Assembly: GCA_022041995.1 (NCBI GenBank)
Contig: CP074381.1
Location: 3,162,001-3,226,000 of the forward strand
DNA from: Cupriavidus necator
Lineage (GTDB): Bacteria; Pseudomonadota; Gammaproteobacteria; Burkholderiales; Burkholderiaceae
Direction of reading: 5' to 3'
DNA: 64,000 nt
The notes beneath the pieces are model-generated. The model did not search any database. It was given only the letters and a program-made list of their open reading frames with translations, and had not been told where the DNA came from. The translations under genes and the position numbers were made by a program. Positions within the stretch are counted from its first letter, which is position 1, and every line of letters begins with the position of its first letter. Positions 8,823 through 17,008 of the stretch are shown here, piece after piece.

Positions 8823-8892
8823 GGGCGGCTCCTCTCAGGTCGGCGGTTGTCCGCTCATCGCACAAAGGCATGGGTGTCGGGGGTTTTGCCTG

Positions 8893-8920
8893 TTGCACGG
8901 CAAAGCCATTGCGATATACT
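8893..8920 (+). promoter_or_regulatory. Sigma-70 promoter for gcdH
   Basis: TTGCAC (8893-8898), a 16-base spacer and TATACT (8915-8920) form a good promoter reading toward gcdH. The predicted start falls near 8927, immediately before the palindromes at 8928-8953, an arrangement suited to repression. Confidence 0.6.
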
Positions 8921-8927
8921 AATTCAA

Positions 8928-8953
8928 CGGAACACAGTTCCGCAATGCGGAAC
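8928..8953. promoter_or_regulatory. Overlapping palindromic operators, candidate IclR binding sites
   Basis: Two palindromes share one half-site. CGGAACACAGTTCCG spans 8928-8942, and GTTCCGC-AAT-GCGGAAC (perfect 7-base arms) spans 8937-8953. The repeated GGAAC/GTTCC half-site is typical of IclR-family operators. They lie just downstream of the gcdH -10 box, between the divergent IclR and gcdH genes. Confidence 0.6.
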
Positions 8954-9069
8954 CACAAAAATCCTCCGCGAAGATCACCGAACCCGTCATGATTCCCGGA
9001 AACCCCGGTGCGGCAAGCGGCCCCTGGCCCGCCCCCGGTGCTTTCCCCGCGCAACCGAAGGAGACCTGC

Positions 9070-10262
9070 ATGGCTGCCAACGCCGAATTTCACTGGGCCG
9101 ACCCCCTGCTGCTGGACCAGCAACTGACCGCCGAAGAACGCATGGTGCGCGACGCCGCCGCAGCGTACAGCCAGGACAAGCTGATGCCGCGCGTGCTGCA
9201 GTCCTTCCGCAATGAGAAGACCGACATCGAGATCTTCCGCGAGATGGGCGAACTGGGTCTGCTCGGCCCGACCATCCCGAGCAATACGGCGGCCCGGGCC
9301 TGAACTACGTCAGCTACGGTCTGATCGCGCGTGAAGTGGAGCGCGTGGATTCGGGCTACCGCTCGATGATGAGCGTGCAGTCGTCGCTGGTGATGGTGCC
9401 GATCCATGAATTCGGCACCGAAGCGCAAAAGCAGAAGTACCTGCCCAAGCTGGCCACCGGCGAATGGATCGGCTGCTTCGGCCTGACCGAGCCGAACCAC
9501 GGCTCCGACCCGGGCTCGATGGTCACCCGCGCCAGGAAGGTCGACGGCGGCTATGAGCTGACCGGCGCCAAGATGTGGATCACCAACTCGCCGATCGCCG
9601 ACGTGTTCGTGGTCTGGGCCAAGCTGCAGGGCGACAATGGCAAGGACGAGATCCGCGGCTTTATCCTGGAAAAGGGCTGGAAGGGCCTGTCCGCACCGGC
9701 CATCCACGGCAAGGTCGGCCTGCGCACCTCGATCACCGGCGAAATCGTGCTGGACCAGGTGTTCGTGCCGGAAGAGAACATCATGCCGGGCGTGAGCGGC
9801 CTGAAGGGCCCGTTCACCTGCCTGAACTCGGCCCGCTACGGCATCGCCTGGGGCGCGCTGGGCGCCGCCGAATTCTGCTGGCACACCGCGCGCCAGTACA
9901 CCCTGGACCGCAAGCAGTTCGGCCGCCCGCTGGCCGCCACACAGCTGGTGCAGAAGAAGCTGGCCGACATGCAGACCGAGATCACGCTGGGCCTGCAAGG
10001 CTGCCTGCGCCTGGGCCGCATGAAGGACGAAGGCACCGCCGCAGTGGAAATCACCTCGATCATGAAGCGCAACTCGTGCGGCAAGTCGCTCGACATCGCC
10101 CGCGTGGCGCGCGACATGCTGGGCGGCAATGGCATCTCGGATGAGTTCGGCGTGATCCGCCACGTGGTGAACCTGGAGGTGGTCAACACCTATGAAGGCA
10201 CCCACGACATCCACGCACTGATCCTGGGCCGCGCCCAGACTGGCCTGCAGGCCTTCTTCTGA
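9070..10262 (+). CDS. gcdH: Glutaryl-CoA dehydrogenase, apparent one-base frameshift
   Basis: Oxidises and decarboxylates glutaryl-CoA to crotonyl-CoA in lysine, tryptophan and aromatic degradation. The first 70 residues (from ATG 9070 after GAAGGAG) end at an early stop. The rest, from [26 protein letters not shown] onward, continues in the next frame and includes the catalytic [14 protein letters not shown]. Restoring one C in the run at 9276-9278 gives the expected [16 protein letters not shown] junction and a 397-residue protein, the family's normal size. The two halves should be read as one gene. Promoter and IclR-type operators lie upstream. Confidence 0.9.
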
Positions 10263-10303
10263 TCGCTATCCGCGACTTGCGCACAGGCTCTCCGTAATAA
10301 AAA

Positions 10304-10325
10304 GGCCCGGCTGCAAAGCCGGGCC
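10304..10325 (-). terminator. Terminator for the peroxiredoxin gene
   Basis: GGCCCGGC / GCCGGGCC 8-bp perfect stem with loop TGCAAA. Read on the minus strand it is followed by TTTTTATTA, so it terminates transcripts from the peroxiredoxin gene; it could also stop gcdH read-through. Confidence 0.75.
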
Positions 10326-10387
10326 AAGCACACTACCAAGGAGACGACGAGGCTGCCCCCGTCGATAAAACACCTGTCCTGCACGCC

Positions 10388-10409
10388 GGCCCCGCCTTCA
10401 CGCGGGGCC
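10388..10409. repeat. GC-rich hairpin between gcdH and the peroxiredoxin gene
   Basis: GGCCCCGC (10388-10395) and GCGGGGCC (10402-10409) form a perfect 8-bp stem with a 6-base loop, immediately after the peroxiredoxin stop codon. It lacks a clear T-tract and may stabilise the mRNA 3' end or assist the terminator at 10304-10325. Confidence 0.5.
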
Positions 10410-10413
10410 GCGT

Positions 10414-11052
10414 TCATTTGTTGGGCTGGGGCGTCAGGCGCAGGTACGGCCGCACCGCCTGGTAGCCCTTGGGGAATTTCTCGCGGATCACCGCTTCGTC
10501 CTTCAGCGAGGGCACGATCACTACGTCGTCGCCGTCCTGCCAGTTGCCCGGCGTGGCCACGCTGTGGTTGTCGGTCAGCTGCAGCGAGTCGATCACGCGC
10601 AGGATCTCGTTGAAATTGCGCCCGGTGCTGGCCGGATACGTGATGATCAGGCGCACCTTCTTCTTCGGGTCGATGATGAACAGCGAGCGCACCGTCAGGG
10701 TCTCGTTCGCGTTCGGGTGGATCATGTCGTAGAGCTGCGACACCTTGCGGTCGCCATCGGCCAGGATCGGGAAATTGACCTGGGTCGACTGCGTCTCGTT
10801 GATATCCTGGATCCAGCCGCGGTGCGAGTCCACGTTGTCCACCGACAACGCGATCGCCTTGACGCCGCGGCGCGCGAATTCATCCTTCAGCCTGGCCGTC
10901 AGGCCCAGTTCAGTGGTGCACACCGGGGTGTAGTCGGCCGGATGCGAGAACAGCACGCCCCAGCTGTCGCCAAGCCACGCATGGAAGCGGATGCGGCCTT
11001 CGCTCGAATCCTGCTCGAAGTCCGGGGCGATATCGCCAAGACGCAATGCCAT
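10414..11052 (-). CDS. 1-Cys peroxiredoxin (Prx6 family)
   Basis: A 212-residue thiol peroxidase that reduces hydrogen peroxide and alkyl hydroperoxides. The active site DYTPVCTTELG holds the peroxidatic Cys, and the C-terminal dimerisation region (NWQDGDDVVIVPSL) marks the Prx6/1-Cys subgroup. No resolving Cys is apparent. The ATG at 11052 follows AGGAG. It stands alone; the 255-base region upstream is comparatively AT-rich and presumably holds its promoter, though no convincing -35/-10 pair was found. Confidence 0.92.
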   Translation of the reverse strand: MALRLGDIAPDFEQDSSEGRIRFHAWLGDSWGVLFSHPADYTPVCTTELGLTARLKDEFARRGVKAIALSVDNVDSHRGWIQDINETQSTQVNFPILADGDRKVSQLYDMIHPNANETLTVRSLFIIDPKKKVRLIITYPASTGRNFNEILRVIDSLQLTDNHSVATPGNWQDGDDVVIVPSLKDEAVIREKFPKGYQAVRPYLRLTPQPNK

Positions 11053-11307
11053 GTTCTGTTCTCCTGATTTCGGGGTGGAACCAGAGTATCCGGATTGATA
11101 TCCAACCCAAACGAATATAAAGTCACTACAAAATCACTCGAAGTCATAAGACATCTTCTGACATTCATCACGCGCGCTTTCCGGCATGCTTGCTAAACCA
11201 GGCGCCGCAGAGTCACGCTTGCTGGCGTGTAGCCTTGAAACCACGGCCGCCCGCCACATATGCTAAGTATCAGACCGACAAATGCCGTTAGCCTCGGAGC
11301 GTAGAAA

Positions 11308-11634
11308 ATGTCAGAATCCGCACAAACCGAACCAACCGCCCGCAAACAGGAGAAACTGATGAGCGATGTCAAGACCGTTCTGTCCGACGCCGAGGAACTG
11401 CTGAAGCAAGCCGCCTCGACCACCGGGGAAAAGGCCGCCGAACTGCGCGAGCGTGGCATGGGCCTGCTCAAGCAAGCCAAGGAAAAGGCCCAGGACCTGC
11501 AAGACGCCGTCGTGACCAAGAGCAAGGCCGCCGCACGCGCCACCGACGACTACGTGCATGACCACCCGTGGCGCGCCGTGGGCGTGGCGGCCGGCGTAGG
11601 CCTGCTGATCGGTCTGCTGCTGAACCGCAAGTAA
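11308..11634 (+). CDS. DUF883/ElaB-like inner-membrane-anchored protein
   Basis: A 108-residue protein with a long charged helical region (DAEELLKQAASTTGEKAAELRERG...) and a C-terminal membrane segment (AVGVAAGVGLLIGLLLNRK) ending in the family's typical NRK. ElaB/YgaM-type proteins are tail-anchored and in E. coli ribosome-associated and stress-linked. ATG 11308 has a weak ribosome site; an internal ATG at 11359 has a strong AGGAG and may be the true start. First of three small membrane-protein genes (with 11813 and 12190). Confidence 0.85.
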   Translation: MSESAQTEPTARKQEKLMSDVKTVLSDAEELLKQAASTTGEKAAELRERGMGLLKQAKEKAQDLQDAVVTKSKAAARATDDYVHDHPWRAVGVAAGVGLLIGLLLNRK

Positions 11635-11812
11635 TCGATGCCAACCCGGCGCGGCATGCTGGTGCCGCGCCTGAGCGGCAACCCGGTCATCGGGTTGCCC
11701 AGTGGCCGGGGCGCAAGCATGTTGGCGACACACCATGACGCCACACCCGGCCCGCCTGCTGGAAAGGCGCGTACGGCCACGCCGTCGCGCCGCTCTTTCA
11801 CGCCGGAGCCGC

Positions 11813-12193
11813 ATGAGCGAATCCCCCCCTTCCCCCAAGTTCCTCGAATCCGTGCGCAACCTGGCCGGGTCGCTGGTGGCAATGATCCAGACCCGCCTCG
11901 AACTCGCCAGCGTGGAGCTTGCCGAGGAACGCACGCGCCTGATGAAGGTCGCGCTGCTGGCCTGCTTCGGCCTGGTGTTCTTTGGCATCGGGCTGGTCAC
12001 CCTGACCGGGCTGATCGCCATCCTGTTCTGGGACACCTACCGCTGGCAGGCGCTGGGCGCACTGACGGTCCTTTACCTGGTGCTGTGCGCGATTTGCCTG
12101 GCGTACGCACGCAACCTGGTGCGCAACGCCCCGCCGATGCTGGAGGCCACGCTCGCCGAAATCGACAAAGACCGGGAGATCCTGCGCCGATGA
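11813..12193 (+). CDS. Phage-holin-superfamily (holin III-like) membrane protein
   Basis: A 126-residue protein with an N-terminal amphipathic helix (SVRNLAGSLVAMIQTRLELASVELAEE) and two membrane segments (LLACFGLVFFGIGLVTLTGLI and ALGALTVLYLVLCAICLAY). This matches chromosomal holin-superfamily III proteins that pair with DUF883 proteins in Burkholderiales; the name does not imply a prophage, and no phage genes are nearby. The ATG at 11813 follows GGAG. Its TGA overlaps the next gene's ATG (ATGA). Confidence 0.8.
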   Translation: MSESPPSPKFLESVRNLAGSLVAMIQTRLELASVELAEERTRLMKVALLACFGLVFFGIGLVTLTGLIAILFWDTYRWQALGALTVLYLVLCAICLAYARNLVRNAPPMLEATLAEIDKDREILRR

Positions 12194-12695
12194 GCCCCTG
12201 GAACCCGACGACAGCGCTGCCGGACACGACCGCCGCAATCACCCGCGGCGGGCCCGGTTCACGCAAGAGGTGCGCCTGCCGCTGGCGGTGCGCAAGGAAC
12301 TGCTGCTGACCCGCGCCGCGCTGGAACGCTACGACTGCCTGCAGGCCCTGCACGAGGTGCGGGGTGGCGCGCACCGCCTGGGCACTATCGGCCACTGGCT
12401 GCCGCGCATCGCCCGTCCGGGGTCGTGGATGAAAGTGGTCGGCATGACCAAGGACTACCCGCTGCTGAGCACCGCACTGACGCTGGCGCTGCCGCTGGTC
12501 AAGCGCACGCCGGTGCTGCGCTGGACCTGGAAGCTGTCCAAGGTCGGCCTGGCAGCCGGCGCCGCCTACTGGGTGTACAACACCTGGCGCGAGGCCAGGC
12601 ACCAGGCCGTGCCGCCCGCAACCGCGCCGACACCCGCGCCGGCCGGCACCCCGCCCGGCGCCGATACCGGCTTCCGCGATCCGCTCGTTCCCTGA
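12190..12695 (+). CDS. Small hydrophobic protein of the DUF883/holin cassette, apparent frameshift at codon 3
   Basis: The main frame from about 12199 encodes a basic helical region (RLPLAVRKELLLTRAALERYDC), a hydrophobic stretch (LLSTALTLALPLVK), and a Pro/Ala-rich tail. It has no ATG start near its beginning. The ATG at 12190, overlapping the holin stop as ATGA, is one base out of frame; adding one C to the C4 run at 12195-12198 gives MSPLEPDDSAAGHDRRNHPRR and a 168-residue protein. A GTG at 12270 is the alternative start if no indel exists. Function unknown; grouped with the two upstream membrane proteins. Confidence 0.65.
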
Positions 12696-12716
12696 CCCAC
12701 GGCCTGGCCTGGCGGC

Positions 12717-15617
12717 TCAGCCCGCCAGCGCCAGCGCCGGCCGGTCGCCGGCCTCGGGATCCGCCGGGGCAAACGGCACCGGTGCCGCAATGTGGTAGCC
12801 CTGCACCAGGTCCACGCCCAGCTCGCGCAGCCGTTCGAGCATGGCCTCGCTCTCAACGAATTCCGCAATGGTCTTCTTGCCCATGGCGTGGCCGATGCGC
12901 TGGATCACCTCCACCATCACCAGGTTGACCGGGTCGGCCAGCATGTCGCGCACAAAGCTGCCATCGATCTTCAGGTAGGCCGCCGGCAGGTGCTTCAGGT
13001 AGGTGAACGACGACATGCCCGCGCCGAAGTCATCCAGCGCAAACTGGCAGCCCAGCTGCTGCAGCTGCAGGATGAACGCGCCGGCCTGCGCCAGGTTGGC
13101 GATCGCCGCGGTCTCCGTAATCTCGAAGCAGATGCCATCCAGCGCGATGCCAAAGCGCTGCGCCTGCTCGCGCACGAAATCGGGGAACTGGATGTCCGCC
13201 AGCGACGAGCCTGACAAGTTGATCGCGCAGGTGGCAATCTCCGCCTGCCGTTCCGCCAGGGTGCCAAACGCGGTCTCGACCACCCAGCGGTCGATCATCG
13301 GCATCAGGTTGTAGCGCTCGCAGGCCGGCACGAAGGCCATCGGGGGCACCAGCCGGCCGCGTTCATCGACCATGCGCAACAGCAGCTCCACATGGCGGCC
13401 CGTCTGCGGCAGCGCGCCATCGTGCGCCGGCAGGATCTCCTGCGAATACAGGCAGAAGCGGCCAGCCGCCAGCGCCGCATGCACGCGGCTGACCCACTCC
13501 ATCTCGCCGTGGCGCGCCTGCACCACGCTGTCCAGCGGATGATAGACCTGCACGCGGTTGCGTCCGCCCTCTTTGGCCACATAGCAGGCCGCGTCGGCCG
13601 CGCTCAGGGCCTCGGCGACGCTGACGGTCTGTCGGTCCAGCGTGACCAGGCCGATGCTGACGCCCAGCGTGAAGGTGCGCTGGCGATGCGCAAAACGGAA
13701 ACATGCAATGGCTTGGCGCAAGGCCTCGGCCACGCTTTCGCCATCGGCGGTGCCGCAATGCTCCAGCAGCACGCCGAACTCGTCGCCGCCCAGCCGGGCC
13801 AGCGTGTCGCTGCGGCGCAGCTGGCTGTGCATGACCTCCGCCATCTGCCGGATCAGCTCGTCGCCGGCGGCATGCCCGCAAGTGTCGTTGACCACCTTGA
13901 ACTGGTCCAGGTCCAGGTACATCAGCGTATGGGTGGTGCCTTCCTCGCGTGCCCGCGTGATCGCCGCGCCCAGCCGGCGCTCGAACTCGGCGCGGTTGAC
14001 CAGGCCGGTCAGCGCATCGTGGCTGGCCTCGTATGCCAGGCGCGCCGCATGGGCGCGTTCCTGGCTGATATCGTGCAGCACAACTACCACGCCGATGGCC
14101 TGCGCGGCCCGGTCGCGGATCAGCGCCACCGATGGCTTGACCGCCAGCGCCTGTCCGGGCAGCCCCGACACATCGCGCTGCACCAGCTGCGCCGACCGGC
14201 TGCGCCAGCGCTGCCGCAGCGCCAGCGTGACAATATCGGGCAGCGGCGCCAGGCTGTCCTCGTCGCGCAGCACGCAGACGCTGCTCAGCGGCAGGCCGCG
14301 GGCGTCCGCTTCGCGCCAGCCGGTCAGGGCCTCGGCCGCGGGGTTGAGCGATTCCACGCGACCCCACACATCGGCCGTCACTACCGCGTCGCCGATGGCC
14401 TGCAGCGTGACCTGGGCGCGCTCCTTTTCGGCAAAGAGCTGTGTCTCGTAGCGCTTGTGGTCGGAAATATCCGTGAGCGACCCCGCCATGCGCGCACGCC
14501 GGCGCCCCGGCCCGCGCACCAGCCGGCCGCGCGCGCGCACCCACAGGTAATCGCCGGCGCGGTTGCGCAGGCGGAATTCGGCGTCGTAGGGCTCGCCGCT
14601 GCGCAGATGGCGCGCCAGCTTGGCCTCGAAGGCGGCCAGCTCGGAAGGATGCAGCAGGCCCAGCACGGTTTCGCGCGCATGCGGCAGCTCGGCGTCCTGG
14701 TAGCCCAGCATCTGCGCGCAGCGCGGCGAGAAGTAGAGCTCGCCACGGCCGAGATGCCAGTCCCACAGGCCGTCGTTGCTGCCCTCTACCGCCAGCTGCA
14801 GCTGCTCTTCGCGCTGCGCCAGCGCCTCGCGCAGCCGGCGCTCGCGCCGCAACGGCGCCAGCGAAAGCAGGATCGCCGACATCAGCAGCGCTGCCGCCAT
14901 CACCGCGCTGCCGGTGGTAAGCAGCCGCGTCACGCGGCGCGAGGCCTGGCCCAGATGGCCCGAAAAGGCCCGCTCCAGCGGCGTCAGCCTGGCGTCGATC
15001 TGCGCAATGTTGCGCAGCACCGGCGCCAGGCACTCGCCCCCGCAGCCGGGCTGGCCGGTCAGCCGGCGCAGGGCCAGTGCCTGTTCGTGCAGGGCAGAGA
15101 TCTCGATGTCGCCAGCGGCCCACACGCGGATCGCGGCATCGACCTCCTGGATATGGCGGAAATTCCGGTAGAGCCGCACCATCCGCGGAATGTCATCGGG
15201 ATGGTTGCCGCCGGCAAGGAGCCCTTCATGGATGCGCTCCAGGTCAGGCTCGTCGCGGTCGAGCTCCAGGCGCGCGCGGTGGTCGCCCAGCGGGATCGCG
15301 ATCGACGCCAGGTATGCCTCGAAATCCGCCGGCTCGCGATCCTCGCCGAAGCGCAGCAGGTGCAGCACGGCGTTCTTCTGACCCCTGGACCACTGGCTCT
15401 CGCCCGCGACAAAGGCACGCGCAGCCGACAACAGGTCCAGGCTGGCGATGCTGAACAACGCCAGCGCAACAACCACCGGTACGAACGGCCAGATGATGCG
15501 CAGCACGTGCCCGCTGGCCGGCAAGGAAACGCCTGCTCGCCGCATAGGGTCTTGTTGGTGGGCCGTGTCTCGCGGCCATTCTGATGGTCCGCGGTCCATA
15601 CGCCGCGGTTGACCCAT
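12717..15617 (-). CDS. Membrane-anchored PAS-GGDEF-EAL cyclic-di-GMP protein
   Basis: Up to 966 residues. Two membrane segments (about residues 40-62 and 240-258) flank a periplasmic helical sensor region. They are followed by PAS domains (GSNDGLWDWHLGRGELYFSP and a second, about 400-520), an intact GGDEF site (ARLGGDEFGVLLE) and an EAL domain. The EAL signature reads ELL, but the remaining catalytic residues are present: INLSGSSL, FEITETA, LDDFGAG, LKIDGSF, EFVES and QGYHIA. Both cyclase and phosphodiesterase activity are therefore possible. Start uncertain: ATGs at 15617, 15596 and 15545 all lack a good ribosome site. Single gene, convergent with the small-protein cassette. Confidence 0.92.
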   Translation of the reverse strand: MGQPRRMDRGPSEWPRDTAHQQDPMRRAGVSLPASGHVLRIIWPFVPVVVALALFSIASLDLLSAARAFVAGESQWSRGQKNAVLHLLRFGEDREPADFEAYLASIAIPLGDHRARLELDRDEPDLERIHEGLLAGGNHPDDIPRMVRLYRNFRHIQEVDAAIRVWAAGDIEISALHEQALALRRLTGQPGCGGECLAPVLRNIAQIDARLTPLERAFSGHLGQASRRVTRLLTTGSAVMAAALLMSAILLSLAPLRRERRLREALAQREEQLQLAVEGSNDGLWDWHLGRGELYFSPRCAQMLGYQDAELPHARETVLGLLHPSELAAFEAKLARHLRSGEPYDAEFRLRNRAGDYLWVRARGRLVRGPGRRRARMAGSLTDISDHKRYETQLFAEKERAQVTLQAIGDAVVTADVWGRVESLNPAAEALTGWREADARGLPLSSVCVLRDEDSLAPLPDIVTLALRQRWRSRSAQLVQRDVSGLPGQALAVKPSVALIRDRAAQAIGVVVVLHDISQERAHAARLAYEASHDALTGLVNRAEFERRLGAAITRAREEGTTHTLMYLDLDQFKVVNDTCGHAAGDELIRQMAEVMHSQLRRSDTLARLGGDEFGVLLEHCGTADGESVAEALRQAIACFRFAHRQRTFTLGVSIGLVTLDRQTVSVAEALSAADAACYVAKEGGRNRVQVYHPLDSVVQARHGEMEWVSRVHAALAAGRFCLYSQEILPAHDGALPQTGRHVELLLRMVDERGRLVPPMAFVPACERYNLMPMIDRWVVETAFGTLAERQAEIATCAINLSGSSLADIQFPDFVREQAQRFGIALDGICFEITETAAIANLAQAGAFILQLQQLGCQFALDDFGAGMSSFTYLKHLPAAYLKIDGSFVRDMLADPVNLVMVEVIQRIGHAMGKKTIAEFVESEAMLERLRELGVDLVQGYHIAAPVPFAPADPEAGDRPALALAG

Positions 15618-15696
15618 TGTGCTGCGCAGGCAGGTTCAAGTCTCTACCTCGAACTAGTTAAAGCACCCCCTACCAGCGGGGCATGCCAGACGCAAA

Positions 15697-15726
15697 AAGG
15701 GCCTGTGACTTGCGCCACAGGCCCTT
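15697..15726 (-). terminator. Terminator downstream of tRNA-Lys
   Basis: AAGGGCCTGTG pairs perfectly with CACAGGCCCTT (11 bp, 8-base loop). On the minus strand the stem is followed by a T-tract (AAAAA at 15694-15698 on the plus strand), placing it directly after the tRNA 3' end. Confidence 0.8.
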
Positions 15727-15734
15727 CGTAATAC

Positions 15735-15810
15735 TGGTGGGTCGTGCGTGACTCGAACACGCGACCAACGGATTAAAAGTCCGCTGCTCTACCGACTGAG
15801 CTAACGACCC
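15735..15810 (-). tRNA. tRNA-Lys (anticodon UUU)
   Basis: On the minus strand, bases 15810-15735 fold into a complete 76-nt cloverleaf: acceptor stem GGGTCGT/ACGACCC, D arm GCTCAGTCGGTAGAGC, anticodon stem GCGGA/TCCGT around CTTTTAA (anticodon TTT), T arm GCGTGTTCGAGTCACGC, discriminator A and encoded CCA. A near-consensus promoter lies immediately upstream and a terminator immediately downstream. Confidence 0.97.
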
Positions 15811-15811
15811 G

Positions 15812-15846
15812 AAAAAACAGAACCGCGATTATAGTGATGCGGTTCT
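15812..15846 (-). terminator. Terminator for the TsuA-like gene
   Basis: AGAACCGC (15819-15826) pairs with GCGGTTCT (15839-15846). On the minus strand the stem is followed by G then six T (15817-15812). The hairpin sits 20 bases after the transporter stop codon, and its 12-base loop contains the -10 box of the tRNA-Lys promoter. Confidence 0.7.
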
Positions 15847-15857
15847 CGATGTGTCAA
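15828..15857 (-). promoter_or_regulatory. Consensus promoter of tRNA-Lys
   Basis: Read on the minus strand, TTGACA (15857-15852), an 18-base spacer and TATAAT (15833-15828) match the sigma-70 consensus exactly. Transcription would begin about 10 bases before the tRNA 5' end at 15810, as expected for a strong stable-RNA promoter. Confidence 0.8.
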
Positions 15858-15866
15858 GCACGCGCC

Positions 15867-16982
15867 TCAGGCCATGCGCTCCAGACGCCATATCTGGTAG
15901 CGGAATGCCAGCACTGCACCGGCCAGGATACCCGCCAGCGCGATAAACGAGCCAAGCGCCAGGGTCGACACGCCCGACAGGCCCTGCCCGACCGTGCAGC
16001 CCAGCGCGGTCACGCCGCCCGCACCCATCAGGATGCCGCCGACCATATGATTGGCGACGTCCTCGGCATTGCCGAAGCCTTCCCAGCGGAAGGTGCGCGT
16101 CACCAGGGCATAGACCGCCGCGCCGGCGATCACGCCGAACACACTGACGATGCCGACCGTCGCCACCTTGCTCTTGTCGCTGAACATCATCAGCCAGTCG
16201 AGCGTGTAGGCATAGGGAGCGACAAAGCTCAGGCTTTCCATGCGGCCGCTGTTGGTCGAGACGAACAGTTCTTCAAGCGTGTTGGGGTCTTCGGCCACGT
16301 AGCCGAGGTGGCCCGAGACATACCACATTGCCACGATGATCAGCCCGACGCCGATGCCGCCAAGCAGGTTGTCGAACGAGCGGAAGCCGCGGCCCGCCAG
16401 CGCCCACAGCACCAGCACGCCACCCAGCGCCAGTCCCAGGCCCAGCTGCAGCGCGCCGCGCGCGAGCCCCGTGCCCTGCGCCAGCACGGACGGCAGGTCT
16501 TGCGTGGTGGGCAACGTCAGCGCCACCGCGTCGACGGTATTCACGCGCACCACGCCGAACAGCCCGCGCAGCGTCATGTAGGCCGACAGGCCCAGGAAGA
16601 CAAAGACCACCAGGGACTTCAGGTTGCCGGCGCCGATGCGCACCAGTGTCTTGCTGCCGCAGCCCGACGCCAGCACCATGCCGAAACCGAACATCAGCCC
16701 GCCGGCCAGCGCCGACAGCCAGCCCAGCTTGCTGGGGGTGTAAATGGTCTTGGTGGGGTCGATCGCGCCGGTCCAGGCCAGCACGCCGGTGCCGATCATG
16801 GCCACGCCGATCGCCAGCACCCACATGCGCATGCGGCCCCAGTCGCCCATATTGACGATGTCAGAGACCGCGCCCATGGTGCAGAAGTGCGTGCGCTGCA
16901 GCATGGCGCCAAACAGGAAGGTCAGGACGAACGTGCTCAGCAGCACGGTGCGCGAGAGCGCGGCGAGGTCGATTTCAGGCAT
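15867..16982 (-). CDS. YeeE/YedE (TsuA-like) sulfur-compound transporter
   Basis: A 371-residue polytopic membrane protein of the YeeE/YedE family, whose TsuA member imports thiosulfate. The family's conserved cysteine motifs are visible: THFCTMGA (Cys34), ASGCGSKTLVRIGAGN in the middle and GCTVGQGLSG near the C terminus, each at a membrane-segment edge. About nine hydrophobic segments are apparent. Length and motifs are typical; the substrate is not proven. It lies 26 bases downstream of queC and may be co-transcribed. Confidence 0.85.
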   Translation of the reverse strand: MPEIDLAALSRTVLLSTFVLTFLFGAMLQRTHFCTMGAVSDIVNMGDWGRMRMWVLAIGVAMIGTGVLAWTGAIDPTKTIYTPSKLGWLSALAGGLMFGFGMVLASGCGSKTLVRIGAGNLKSLVVFVFLGLSAYMTLRGLFGVVRVNTVDAVALTLPTTQDLPSVLAQGTGLARGALQLGLGLALGGVLVLWALAGRGFRSFDNLLGGIGVGLIIVAMWYVSGHLGYVAEDPNTLEELFVSTNSGRMESLSFVAPYAYTLDWLMMFSDKSKVATVGIVSVFGVIAGAAVYALVTRTFRWEGFGNAEDVANHMVGGILMGAGGVTALGCTVGQGLSGVSTLALGSFIALAGILAGAVLAFRYQIWRLERMA

Positions 16983-17008
16983 GTCGGGGCGTGGACGGCA
17001 GCTTGTGA

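Noticed and set aside
11813..12193. Prophage remnant, suggested by a holin-like protein
   Set aside because: No other phage genes, integrase or attachment site are nearby, and this holin superfamily is common on chromosomes next to DUF883 genes.
13392..15584. A 730-codon open frame on the plus strand opposite the GGDEF-EAL gene
   Set aside because: It is His/Arg/Gln-rich, has no domain pattern, and mirrors a clear real gene. It is a high-GC antisense artefact.
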